Positions 56,301-64,000 of a stretch of DNA of 64,000 nucleotides are shown in pieces. Location of the stretch: positions 1-64,000 of the forward strand of contig SADC01000081.1 of assembly GCA_004194705.1 (NCBI GenBank), in the 5' to 3' direction. The DNA is from Ditylenchus dipsaci. Its lineage: Eukaryota; Nematoda; Chromadorea; Rhabditida; Anguinidae. The position numbers and the translations under genes were made by a program. The notes beneath the pieces are model-generated. The model saw only the letters and a list, made by a program, of their open reading frames with translations. It was not told the origin of the DNA and did not search any database. Numbering within the stretch: the first letter of the stretch is position 1; every line of letters begins with the position of its first letter.

Positions 56301-59300
56301 TCTTGCTGAGGTATGATCTTAAGTTGGAGTAAAGTTAAGTGGTCATTTTTAAAAATATTGACACTAAAACTTTAGGTCATATCTCAGCAAGTAAGTATTT
56401 TTTCAAATTCTGCTTTATCATTTGGATTGCTAAGGAATTTTTGCATACTAGGGTGCCTCAGAATAAAAATTTTCAGGTAAAAATGGGTACTTTTCTTCAA
56501 AAGTACAAGAAATTTTTCGATGGGGGGGGGTGCACTTGGGTATCTGTCGCCGTTCTTTGAAAAGTATAATGTGTGCTACCACCAGGATTCGAACCTGTAA
56601 CCTCAATTTAGAGGGTGAATTTACCGCGCGATGAATTACAGGAATTTACCGCCGCCAGTAAAAACTTGCTCCATGTATGAGTTTTCAGCGATAATTTACC
56701 TTGTGAAGCATGCCATTAGCAGTGCCAATAAAGGCCATAGTAGCAGTCTGAGTGGTGGCCGTAGTTATGGAAGTGAACAACGAGGTTTTATCAACCAGTG
56801 AAGCCATTGCCACAATAGGGATCTCACCACCAATATAGCTGTTCACGTCTTTGCCACACATGATCTCTGAGTCAGGATATCTAGTTTGGGTGCACATCTT
56901 GTCCGAGTTGAACCAGGGCAGGTTGGTGCGCGTGTTGCCGTTGTAACACACTCGTATATTCTGCAAAGAATACATTTTTCTCACAAAAATTCCATCACCA
57001 AAAAAGGCTCTAGTGTAAAATCGCGATTTTTGCCTTGGTCCCCCTGTTGATTTTTTCGAGAATTTGTTGATATTTTTTCTACTACTTTGATCATTCTCGA
57101 AAAAATCAACAGGGGACCAAGGCGAAAAAAACATCCCGATTATATTCTAGGGCGAAAAAAACTTACATCGAAAAACTTGGTCTCTATTTGCTTGATGGGA
57201 TAGACACATAGGGCTGAATCTCTGCTTGTAGTATTCTTGTCTGGTCCTTCTCCTCGGGAAAATACTCCAAATAAAACTAATTCGGTCGGCCTGAAACGCA
57301 TAAATATGAGCTATATCCCATGTTAAATAAATTTCTTACTTGATTTTGAGTGAAGTGGCCAGATCATAGCCAGGATGGTCGAGGTGGATATCTTGAAGCA
57401 GATTGTAGTTGACTCCATTCCGCATGCACTCTAGTGGAGCTTCAGTGTAGCTGTAGAAATTGGGTCTTGACTGCATACTCTGACCAATTTGGAGATGATG
57501 GGTTGCCCTTCGGCTAAATAATATTTTTTGAAAATATAGCTATTACTCAAATACCGTAATTTCTCTAATTTAACGTTAAAAGGACAGTTGGCATCGGGGA
57601 CAGTTGGCATCGGACAGTTGGCATGGATGCCAACTGTCCACATGGTTTTGTTTTAACGAGGGTTCCTATTTTTAAGTATTTTTTTTAAATTCTAACCCAC
57701 TATAATTGCCAAAATTTCCTCACGAATCCGAATCATTGAACAGAATTATAAAATAATGCTTGGTTGTTGAGATATGCTTCGAATTAGGAAATTACTCTTT
57801 GTTTTCATATTTTAGCTCATATCTTAACAACCAAGCATTTTTTTGAAATTCTATTCAGTGATTCAAATTCCTGAAGAAATTTTGGCTACCAGAAGGGATT
57901 GGAATAAAAAATTATTCAGAAATAGGGACCGTCATTAAAACAAAATTAAGTGGACAGTTGGCATGGATGCCAACTGTCCTATGTCCAATTTAACTGCCCT
58001 TTGATTCAAATCGTTCTTTTGGCATTGTGTTTTTACTCACTTTTGGAAGACTGCTATTGAGCAAATTATCCCTTCACTTGTAGTCAGTGAGATGATCTAC
58101 AAAATGGGTGGTGACTTGCATGAGAATAGAGTACCATTATCTACGAGAGTTGTCTTCAAAAAGTAGGTCAAAAACACAACGCCAAATTAGAGGAATGGGC
58201 TGTTAAATTAGAAAAAATTGGGCACGCTAGAGAGACGATATACTTTTTTAATATTGAAAATTAGTACCTGGAGTGTATTTGGGTTGACGGGTGGCAAAGT
58301 AGGCAATCCATTGGCTTCAAAACCTCCTACGTACTCAATCCTTAATAGTACACATTTTTGATTTTTATAATTTTTTAGTGTTCACACCCAAAATTACCTG
58401 TACAACATCCTCCTGTCTAATTTCATGAAAGTGCCTGAGGAGATTGACTGTGAGGTGAAATCAAACAGTTTTCCCTGTTCTAGTGACAGTGATGCCACTG
58501 CGGGCACATCAAGAGCGTCTCGAGCATCTCTCAGTCCACTCACAGGAGCATAAGTCGAGCCAACATAGAGAACTCGAGGTCCAGCCCCCGCAGATGTTCC
58601 TGCACTAGACAGCAAATCGGCGGAGGAGCCGGAAGAAAGGGCCGCCGCCACTGCTGCCAGGGAAGAGCCTGAGGTGACGGGGCCTGAAAAGGTCAAATTT
58701 AGTCCTAATGGCAACCATATATTTGTCACTTTTAACTGTATACGTCATTTTTGTCGTATACAGTTAACGAAAAGTGACAGGTGTCTGGCTGCTGCTTTAA
58801 TAGCTAATAGCTGTGTAACAATGACTGAAACTTAAAATATTTTAGAAAAAAACCCACCAGAACCCACAAAAACCACTGTAGAAGAGGTCTGGTCATTTGC
58901 AACAATGCCTGGTCTAGAAGATTTCACATCGGTTTCCCTGCGTATATTGGACAAGTTCCTTGTTCGGCATCTCCCCTTAAAAATGTAGTGGTTTTAATAT
59001 ATTTTAGCATTGAATTTCTGTGTGTTTTTCGGTTAGATGGGTTACCTGGTAAAGACTAGTACATTCGATGAGTTTGTTAGAATCTGGATATATGGCAAGG
59101 GCTTTGGTGTAGGAATTAGTTGGAGTAAGCGGTTCTTTACACCCTCCCAGGGCGTCTGGAAAAATATGATTAATAATTATTTTAAAAAAATGTCCAGTTA
59201 GCTTATTTTCATGTTTTTGTTTTGCCAATATTTTAGGCTGAAATTCGAGATATATTTTTATGATAACTTTTCAATGCTGAGTTAATTTGATTAGTTAATC

Positions 59301-60396
59301 TAATGATCAGTTGCTTTACAAGGAAATATCTACTTTAATTTTTTTGACTTTAGCATGTTTCAGGCAGTATAGTCAAACAACCTCGATTTAACAACCCCAC
59401 CTCAAGTTCGTTCCCACCTTGGGCTCGACACTTTTTTAACCCAATTTTTTAATGTTTTTACCACTTCTGTTTTTGCAGTCTGATACCAAATATCGTGAGG
59501 ATTCCGATCTTGCCGATCGTTTTTCAAAAACCTAAAGTTTTTGCTTTAAACAAAAGATTTAACGACCCTCTGATTTTTTAAAGGGGGATCGTGTAAATCG
59601 ATGTTTGACAGTACTGTGACGTTAAAATTTTCGACGCTACTCATTTTTACACTTTACCCCTCATCCACCTTCCTCCCCGAATAACTTTCAGGGCTGCAAT
59701 TAGGATTAGCCCTTAGGCTCTGGGGCAACCCGCACTAATTCCAGCATTTTTACAACAGAGTATGGTTTTAGGTACCCCTCAAATTATTGGGCAGCGAGGG
59801 GGGGGGGTTTCAAGGGGAATTTTTGAAAGTCATCTTCCGCCACCTGAAATCACTTTTTCTTCACGTTTCAGGTACTAAAACACTCGAAAAAGTTGTCGAA
59901 AATCGTTTTTTGGAAGACCACATATAGTGTACTTTAGCCTTAGGCACAGGCTTATCTTGAACTAATTCTAAAATTTTTGTATTTGCGTTGTATTTTTGTA
60001 TTCTTTATTTTCTGTATTCTGTGGCTCCTGGTGTGACAGTTTCTAAATTCAAGAATTTTGAAAAAATAGAGCAGAATGCCCCAACGCCATATTTTTTGTT
60101 TCTATAATGCAAAATCTTGGAAGACATATTTTTACAAATTTTAAATTTATGCATAAAAATCGCCAAATAATATTGTTATTTTCAGACCACCACTCCATAA
60201 GTAAATTTACATCCAAAACAACAGGAGGTATCATTAGGATGTCCTTGTTATGTGCTTGTTGTTTCCTTTTGATGCTCTTGATCAGCCCTACTACTAATCC
60301 TGTGGACACTGCTGTTAATCTCAAGTACACTCCAGTCTGTTGATCTCCCTGCCATAATGCCAAAGTTATTTGATCAGCTAGCTGGTTTACTACTTG
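38372..60396 (-). CDS. Plexin (semaphorin receptor), A-type-like
   Basis: Twenty-seven exons, 5' to 3': 60396-60211, 59155-59046, 58975-58858, 58683-58398, 58340-58268, 57513-57340, 57290-57167, 56960-56700, 55548-55297, 55242-55175, 53598-53440, 53383-53219, 52493-52391, 52213-52002, 51702-51315, 50512-50031, 49458-49171, 48911-48625, 48419-48107, 46983-46766, 46709-46600, 46541-46484, 45784-45557, 45499-45321, 44416-44058, 42874-42539, 38702-38372. The product is a single-pass axon-guidance receptor whose cytoplasmic part inactivates Rap-type GTPases. Nearly all junction phases agree. The signal-peptide exon upstream of 60396 was not placed (candidate near 63.9 kb). One-base frame breaks occur at about 60322, 57462, 50380, 50215 and nearby, 48655, 46815 and 45456. 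An Ala/Ser-rich insert ([18 protein letters not shown]) lies in the Sema part. Stop TGA is 38374-38372. Confidence 0.94.
38744..38904. mobile_element. CCGTATT-type MITE in plexin intron
   Basis: CCGTATTTCCTTTAATTGCC and GCGTTTATTAAAGGTGATAC then GG, with TA flanks. Lies 42 bases upstream of the last plexin exon. Confidence 0.75.
39094..39226 (+). repeat. Minisatellite CAACTGCCGACC
   Basis: Eight or so units of CAACTGCCGACC(A/C)... An inverted array with matching flanks (TTGGCCAC on one side, AATTTG(A/T)TAATTGGTCG on the other) is at 42293-42432, so the pair are two insertions of one element in the plexin intron 42538-38703. Confidence 0.85.
39530..39785. repeat. GACGCTAGTAGCGAAT foldback, G/C arms, TTAGGC-like loop
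   Basis: AAATTTCGACGCTAGTAGCG then C13; right arm G14 then TTATTCGCTACTAGCGCC. The loop has CCTAAGGGCTAAGCCTAA (about 39673). Confidence 0.75.
39898..39953 (+). repeat. TTAGGC-associated cassette
   Basis: CTTAGGCTTAGGCCTCAGGC then GGGTAGGCCAGCGTAAGCTA, degraded at its end. Confidence 0.65.
40077..40874. mobile_element. hAT-like element, TSD GTTCTTGG, level 2
   Basis: TAGAGATGAAGACAGGAC to GTTTCTTCATCTCTA, flanked by GTTCTTGG at 40069-40076 and 40875-40882. The body is TCCTGGTCC words around the palindrome GGACAGGATCCTGTCC. It contains a third-level CCGTATTTACTG element starting at 40238. Confidence 0.93.
40418..40679. mobile_element. GC-rich hAT-like MITE, TSD CTCTAGGC, level 4
   Basis: CATAGTTGGATCGCC to GGCGTCCAACTATG, flanked by CTCTAGGC at 40410-40417 and 40680-40687. 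The body is almost entirely GCC/GGC palindromes, a striking contrast with its AT-rich surroundings. Confidence 0.93.
41905..42168. repeat. Foldback with GGTTCTAGTTTTATC arms
   Basis: TCTCTCCTGTTATATCCAAA...AAATGGTTCTAGTTTTATCC mirrors AACTAGAACCATTTTTAGAT...GGATATAACAGGAGAGA. Just upstream is a tRNA-like GCACCCAGTGGGATTCGAAC fragment (41850-41870). Confidence 0.75.
42293..42432 (-). repeat. Minisatellite CAACTGCCGACC, inverted copy
   Basis: Units of GGTCGGCAGTTG(GGG) and partner of the array at 39094-39226. Confidence 0.85.
43566..43982. repeat. Foldback with CCTAATTACTGA ends
   Basis: AATTTTGCCTCCTAATTACT and AGTAATTAGGGGGCAAAATT outer arms; inner arms around AGTTTGATGACTCG-like sequence. 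Abuts another foldback at 43150-43560 (GACACCCGTCAGA / GACGGGTG). Confidence 0.7.
44550..44850. mobile_element. GGGCCGGCCC-word MITE
   Basis: Begins CAGGGCTGGGCACGGGCC and ends GCCGGCCCGTGCACAG; GGGCCGG words throughout. Ends are diverged and no TSD was recognised. A scrap of similar sequence is at 19385-19455. Confidence 0.65.
44935..45275. repeat. Complete tRNA-like palindrome in plexin intron
   Basis: + arm: GCCTCGGTGGCGCAGTGGAT (A box) and GCGCAGGTTCGATCCCACC (B box). - arm: ATGTGGGATCGAACCTGCGC and CGTCACCGAGGTCGAATTTT. The edges are TTAAAGGAG and CCGCCTCTTT. Confidence 0.88.
45844..46450. repeat. 600-bp foldback with TGTTCGGC ends in plexin intron
   Basis: TATGTGTTCGGCCAGTTCC and GGAGTTAGCCGAACACATA termini. 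Long arms such as TTTTCATATATCCTGTTCTC and GAGAACAGAATATATGAAAA. It fills the intron between exons 46541-46484 and 45784-45557. Confidence 0.85.
47423..47866. mobile_element. hAT-like foldback, TSD TAATTTTA
   Basis: GGGTGGTACTTTTTTCTAG to TTTAAGTATCACCCC, flanked by TAATTTTA at 47415-47422 and 47867-47874. Repeats ATTTCTAGTACCAAAA three times in one arm. Related sub-arms with GTAGCCCTGAATCTCAGC occur at 43150-43560. Confidence 0.8.
49479..49672. mobile_element. hAT-like MITE, TSD GTTTCAAC
   Basis: CAGGGCTGCCATACATTC to GGGTGGCAGCCCTG, flanked by GTTTCAAC at 49471-49478 and 49673-49680. Interior ACATTTGGTCAAAAAA-type sequence shared with 53997 and 33882. It lies directly before the acceptor of exon 49458-49171. 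Confidence 0.93.
50697..51160 (+). repeat. Tandem array ACAGTTAATTTGGAATCT, split by a MITE
   Basis: About ten units of TACAGTTAATTTGG(A/C)ATC. The array is interrupted at 50814-51054, and units resume with the same register word TAGTTAATTTGGAATCTACA. Confidence 0.9.
50814..51054. mobile_element. CCGTATAACC foldback inside the tandem array
   Basis: CCGTATAACCTCTATTAAAC and AATAGAGGTTATACGG with TA on each side. Near-perfect hairpin, 241 bp. Sister copy at 37365. Confidence 0.93.
51755..51980. repeat. AAGTGCACCCCC-type foldback
   Basis: GTAAAAGCCCAAATGTCCGC...GAGTATTTTCTCTAAGCC mirrors GGCTTAGAGAAAAATACTCT...GGGGCACTTGGGC. Confidence 0.75.
52545..52715. repeat. Short foldback, TTCTGTAGGGATTTTTCAACC arms
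   Basis: CATTGAACTTCTGTAGGGAT and ATCCGTACAGAAGTTCAATG; inner CTAACAAAAGATTGCC / GGCAAAGTTTTGTTAG. Same arms as in the TTAA-edged family. Confidence 0.75.
52822..52993. mobile_element. Tc1/pogo-like MITE
   Basis: CAGTCAAACCGCGATAAGCC to TTTATTGAGGTTCGACTG with TA edges; GGTGCCGGTTTATC units inside. Confidence 0.85.
53997..54186. mobile_element. hAT-like MITE, TSD CTTTATAC
   Basis: CAGGGATGAGAATGAAATT to ACGATTCCCATCCCTG, flanked by CTTTATAC at 53989-53996 and 54187-54194. It lands at the edge of the foldback 53870-53996 (ACTCGATTTTTGCTTG / CAAGCGAAAATCGAGT). Confidence 0.93.
54351..54615. repeat. CAGTTCGCCC foldback with cassette loop
   Basis: Arms: GGTCAGTTCGCCCCATGATC and repeats; mirror GATCGTGAGGCGAACTGACC. 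Loop 54416-54480 is TTAGGCTTAGGCTTAGGCAA, GGGTAGGCCAGCGTAT, ATGGACTCAAACATG, the best preserved copy of the cassette. Confidence 0.85.
54660..54731 (-). tRNA. tRNA-Phe(GAA), D-loop one base shorter
   Basis: Same arms and anticodon as the others, TTGGAGAG D loop as at 13399. Lies in the plexin intron 55174-53599, same strand as plexin. The TATATTTAGC flank seen in the other copies is missing. Confidence 0.94.
56135..56545. repeat. GTGCACCCCCC foldback in plexin intron
   Basis: GTAAAAGCCCAAGTGCACC then C11 on the left; GGGGGGGGTGCACTTGGGTA on the right. Long inner arms TTTCTTGTACTTTTGAAGAA and TTCTTCAAAAGTACAAGAAA. Confidence 0.85.
57554..58217. mobile_element. CCGTAATTTCTCTAA element with GGACAGTTGGCAT insert
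   Basis: Left end CCGTAATTTCTCTAATTTAA; right arm GTCAAAAACACAACGCCAAA and TTAAATTAGAAAAAATTGG. The inner part 57589-57980 is bounded by GGACAGTTGGCAT / ATGCCAACTGTCC words and looks like a separate insertion. Confidence 0.7.
59385..59620. mobile_element. Tc1/pogo-like MITE, partial
   Basis: CCTCGATTTAACAACCCCAC, CAAGTTCGTTCCCACCTTGG, then the GATTCCGATCTTGCCGATCG interior, ending GTAAATCGATGTTTGACAGT. The right half is shortened. Confidence 0.7.
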
Positions 60397-60889
60397 CTGG
60401 AAAGGAAATGCAAAACTACCCTTTGTGCCCCCCTTACCCCAATTTGCATAGCCCTAAAATAAACAGGGGTTGAGCCAATTTAGAAGAAGCGTTTATTCTT
60501 TCCTCCCCTCTCAATCAAAGCAAAAGCCAATAGACCAGCAGCAGCAGCTTTTTTATTGGATGCTACAATTATAAACAGTCATCACTGTGGTCAGAAAGAG
60601 AGAGGCAGAGCAATTTGCTATAGCAGCAGCTGCTACTTGATTTTTATTAGTGCTAAAACGAACCACAAAGGTCTATTTGGGATTCCACAGAGAGAGATAA
60701 AAAACAATAACATTTTTAAAATTTTACTATTGATTTTTATCTTTTTTGGAAAAACTGGAGGTTTTTTCAAAGAGTAAGTTGAAGGTCCAAAACGAGAAAT
60801 ATAGATATAGTAGTGACATCCCTTCAAGTTCGTTTCCGCTTAAGAGTAGAATAATATTTTTTTACCCAATTTTTAAGATTTTTTGACGC

Positions 60890-61845
60890 TACTATGATAT
60901 ACCCCCCCAAAAAAGCTACTTTGATATACCCCCCCAAAAATCGGACCTACTATGATATACCCCCCCCCCCAAAAACTCGGTTTTTTTGAAGGGTCTGAAA
61001 CCCATTTTTATGCAGTAATATTGCTATGAAAAGACTAGAAATACAATTTTTAAAGGGTTAAGGGGCTGTATTGGGAGGGGAGGGAATAATACAGGGGCCA
61101 CTTTTTTTAGCTGCTTTACCATGTTTTTCAACTCGGGCCGTGGCAAAAATAGACTTTATATGCATTTTTAGATCAAGAGTACTTCTCGGAATCATGTCTA
61201 AGGTAAGTGAGTGCGCGCATCTCTAACTCTCAAGCCCCCTGCGCCCCCTTCGGGGGCGCAGGGGCTTGGGGGCTTGGAGTTGAGATGCGCACACCCACAT
61301 ACCTTAGACACAAATCACTCGAAAGTGACTCTGGATGCATGAAAAAACATGCATACCAGAGTTATTCATGCGGTAGGCCCCAGTATTCAAAACTATGTTC
61401 AACATCTTTGATTTTGCGGCCGAAAAGGGTTTACCCCCTCTTCAGGCCTGGGGCTACGAGCCAGAGGCTCAGCCGTCCAAAATTTACACGACAACCATCG
61501 AGATCCACCCGGCTGATCGGTCCGATCATTTCGAGTGCTTATACTTTTACGTGCACCACAAGTGGCTGGGTTTGAAAGTGACTTCAACGCTAAGAGAATT
61601 AATACTCTTTGGTACTTATAGGCACTATAGAAGTGGCCCCTGTTTTGTCCCTTCCCCTCCCAATACAGCCCTTGAACCCTATTTTAATTGCTTTTCTGGA
61701 GCTTTTATGGCGAAATTATTGCTTAAAAATATGTTTTGACCACTCCTAAAAATCTTGATTTTTGGGGGGGTATATCATAGTAGGTCCATGGATTGGGGGG
61801 GTATATCATAGTAGCTGTTTTTGGGGGGGGGGTATATCATAGTAG
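60890..61845. repeat. TATGATATACCCCCC foldback with nested elements
   Basis: GACGCTACTATGATATACCC, with three C-run units, mirrors GGGGGGGTATATCATAGTAG, with three G-run units. The inside holds TTGGGAGGGGAGGGAATAAT / TCCCTTCCCCTCCCAATACA arms, and inside those the GCGCATCTC hairpin at 61213-61299. Outside, 60815-60880 and 61855-61930 look like the two halves of a split CGTTTCCGC MITE. Confidence 0.75.
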
Positions 61846-62079
61846 CGCCGATTTTTTTATGAAAAGCTGGTCGAAAAAAAGTGTCGGACCATGTGCGGAA
61901 ATGAACTTTTTGAGGGCAGCCGCTACAATACAGGATGTAACAAGAAATTCCTCCATTTTCAAATGGGTACATTTTTTTTTGTAAATCTTCGGTTTGACAG
62001 AATTTTGAAAAACGATCTAGTTGAAAAACGACCTAAAGTCTTTTTTAAAAACTAGGTTTTTGCACATAGATTTTTCTCG

Positions 62080-62236
62080 CCGACCATATTGTTTTGGTAT
62101 ATAATGACAAAATTACGATTTTTACTTGACCTCCCCCTCCCCTGTCGTTTGGTTTGTGGCCATCTGGGAGCCACCCAGAGGCCGGGACCAAACTACAGGT
62201 GGGCACCAAGCAAAAATCTTGTTTTTGACATTATAC
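62080..62236. repeat. Foldback resembling 53870-53996
   Basis: GGTATATAATGACAAAATTA and ATCTTGTTTTTGACATTATA arms with CCTGTCG / GGGACCAAACTACAGG. 62237-63690 shows no gene; 63265-63355 holds several ACAGTTAACT-like words. Confidence 0.6.
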
Positions 62237-63799
62237 ACCAAAAAATATTAAACAGAATTTTGAAAAATCATCTAGAAAAAAAGTTATGGCCATTTGAAAA
62301 TGGGAGGATTTCTCGTTACACCTTGCATATAGTACTAAATTTTCCAAATTACTAACACAAAGGGCTATTTTATTAGTAAAATCTTGTGTTTTTATATTTT
62401 TGTCAATAGGGTTACTCCGCCATAATTTCTGACTACACAATTGCAATGGCCACATATGAGCATAAAACTGTTAATAAAAATATTTTCGCCACTGCCCTAT
62501 TTTGTTGCATAACAAATTTATCTTTTTATTTTGGCCACCCGAACCCAGGAACCCAGAAAGAAGCTGTTTGCAAAACCCTTTGTTCTTGTCCCTTCTTGCT
62601 GCAAAAACCTCTTTGGCGGTGATGACATGCTGGTGTAAGTGCAGAAAACCGGTTGTTTTAGCAGCCTTTCAATAATAGGGAGGGGAAACTAAGCCTAAGT
62701 TGATGCTGCTGATTGAAACATCCAATTTAAGGGAAGCAGCCAAGGCCAGATTCTCTCAACAACAAAGCCCTTTATATTGTCTTCGTCACATAATGCAAAA
62801 GGGCAATTAGAAGCAACAAACTTTTTGTTTACTTTTGCTTATTTTACATCCTCAAATTTGGGACCAAAAATTTTTTCTAGGTAAGTATTTCGCAAAAAGT
62901 TTTGATTTTCTGACATTAACTATTCTGCCAAAACATATCCGGCAGAAAATGGTATGCCCGTTTCCACTTAATCATTGAGTGTGTTTTAACAAGTGGAAGA
63001 AGAGCAGACAAAGAAAAGGAGCCATTCTTTTTTACTGCATCACCATTCCTCAGCAAAAAAGCCTTCCTTTTACTTTTACTGACATTACTGCATACCAATT
63101 TTCTTGCAAAAAAAAGAAGAAAAAGTGGTTTCTTGGTTGGTATTAACTTTTTTGGTTAATTTGAGTAAAAGTTTTTGGCACAATAAAAAAATTTTGTATT
63201 TCAAAAAGGCTAATTTTGGCTTTTTCTGTAAAGTTTAGCATTAAACTATCAACGTACCCTATTTTACAGTTGACCCATCTCACAGTTAACTCTTCTCACA
63301 GTCAACTTATCCCACAGTTAAATAGTCTCATAATTGATTAATCTTACAGTTAACTAAAAGCTAAGTGTTTTCCTAATGAAAAAGTTCAGGCTGACTTTTT
63401 TAAGAATTATTTTCCAACCGTAAGAGTCACTAATTATTATGCCACAGATAAACATCCCTTCACCGACATGTTACTTTCGAAATTATTGATTTCTAAGGAA
63501 TTTGTTCTTTTTTCCCCACTTTCACTCAATCTCCACTAGCCCAAATGGTATCTGCCTATCTATTTCTACAGCAAAGGCAACAGATACCCCTTTGTTCCTT
63601 ATCGCCGACTCTGATCATTGCAGATAGAAGAAGAAAAAAAAAGATGAGGAAAAATTTGTGTAAACGCACATACACACACATTCACCCCTACCTACACTAA
63701 CAAGAATCGATAATAAACTGTGCGGAAACCCACAAATCTGCTTTTTTTAATACGAAGCTTAAAAAAGCATTCATCAGCAGAAATGTACCCAGTATGTAC

Positions 63800-63936
63800 C
63801 CTTGCTTCTCCTCCTTTATGAATAATGCATATTCTGCTGTTGTTGCTGGTAAATTCAGTAATGCGTGACACACAAACAATAATAGATAGATAATGGTGGC
63901 GGTGGTCAAATAATAGTAAAAGAAACAGCCGGTCAC
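63800..63936 (-). other. Candidate signal-peptide exon (uncertain)
   Basis: From ATG at 63936 the minus strand encodes TTATIIYLLLFVCHALLNL followed by polar residues, which looks like a secretion signal. It points toward plexin, but 3.4 kb separates them and no donor with matching phase could be fixed. It may equally be chance. Confidence 0.25.
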
Positions 63937-64000
63937 AACAACAACCCTTGTTTAATGATATCCAGGATTATATTTTGGTTGGAGAAAACGGCGAAAATAC

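Larger units (their letters stand above)
55297..60396 (-). other. Plexin Sema domain and first PSI
   Basis: Sema beta-propeller segments: QTGVY and [10 protein letters not shown] (60.3 kb), [28 protein letters not shown] with [80 protein letters not shown] with [14 protein letters not shown] 1 in 55548-55297 is [17 protein letters not shown]. The first segment shows an in-frame stop or indel around ACATAACAAGG, so its assignment rests on phase and position. Confidence 0.85.

Noticed and set aside
2500..60396. Programmed ribosomal frameshifting as the cause of the frame breaks
   Set aside because: The breaks differ in context, occur in unrelated genes and are not next to a common slippery site or pseudoknot.

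Overview
This window looks like AT-rich, repeat-laden animal nuclear DNA. A nematode is the best guess: short TTAGGC-type runs (the nematode telomere word) are scattered through it, introns end in T-rich AG acceptors, and one transporter resembles a nematode-rich organic-cation-transporter-like group. The phylum is an inference, not proven. Nothing prokaryotic was seen: no operons and no CRISPR.

Five protein genes can be supported. (1) A cyclin A/B-like gene on + at about 2.1-3.6 kb. (2) A secreted multidomain gene on - from 16.77 to 8.75 kb: signal peptide, an N-terminal domain whose mature protein would start with His, two EGF modules, a DOMON domain and a Pro/Glu-rich tail. (3) A major-facilitator transporter on + at 22.7-31.6 kb. 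(4) A short cysteine-rich secreted peptide on - in two exons, 35.18 and 33.35-33.19 kb. (5) A large plexin on - from about 60.4 to 38.37 kb, with at least 27 exons covering Sema, PSI, IPT, one membrane span and the split RasGAP region with the Rho-binding insert. Five tRNA-Phe(GAA) genes lie at 8.6, 13.4, 17.1, 18.7 and 54.7 kb.

The first, second, third and fifth genes carry isolated one- or two-base frameshifts, mostly repaired by adding a base next to a homopolymer. The same pattern in unrelated genes suggests uncorrected long-read errors rather than gene death, although the cyclin carries the densest set.

Almost everything else is foldback (inverted-repeat) DNA. Recurrent classes are: hAT-like elements with 8-bp target duplications, several built from a private self-complementary word; Tc1/pogo-like elements ending CAGTC(A/G)A; elements ending CCGTAT at TA sites; TTAA-edged foldbacks; homopolymer G/C-armed foldbacks; and a roughly 345-bp palindrome carrying a tRNA-like pol III promoter in each arm. 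Nesting reaches four levels at 40.0-41.1 kb. A shared cassette of about 60 bp beside TTAGGC repeats occupies the loop of several otherwise unrelated foldbacks. The repeats fill introns and intergenic space and explain most spurious open frames.
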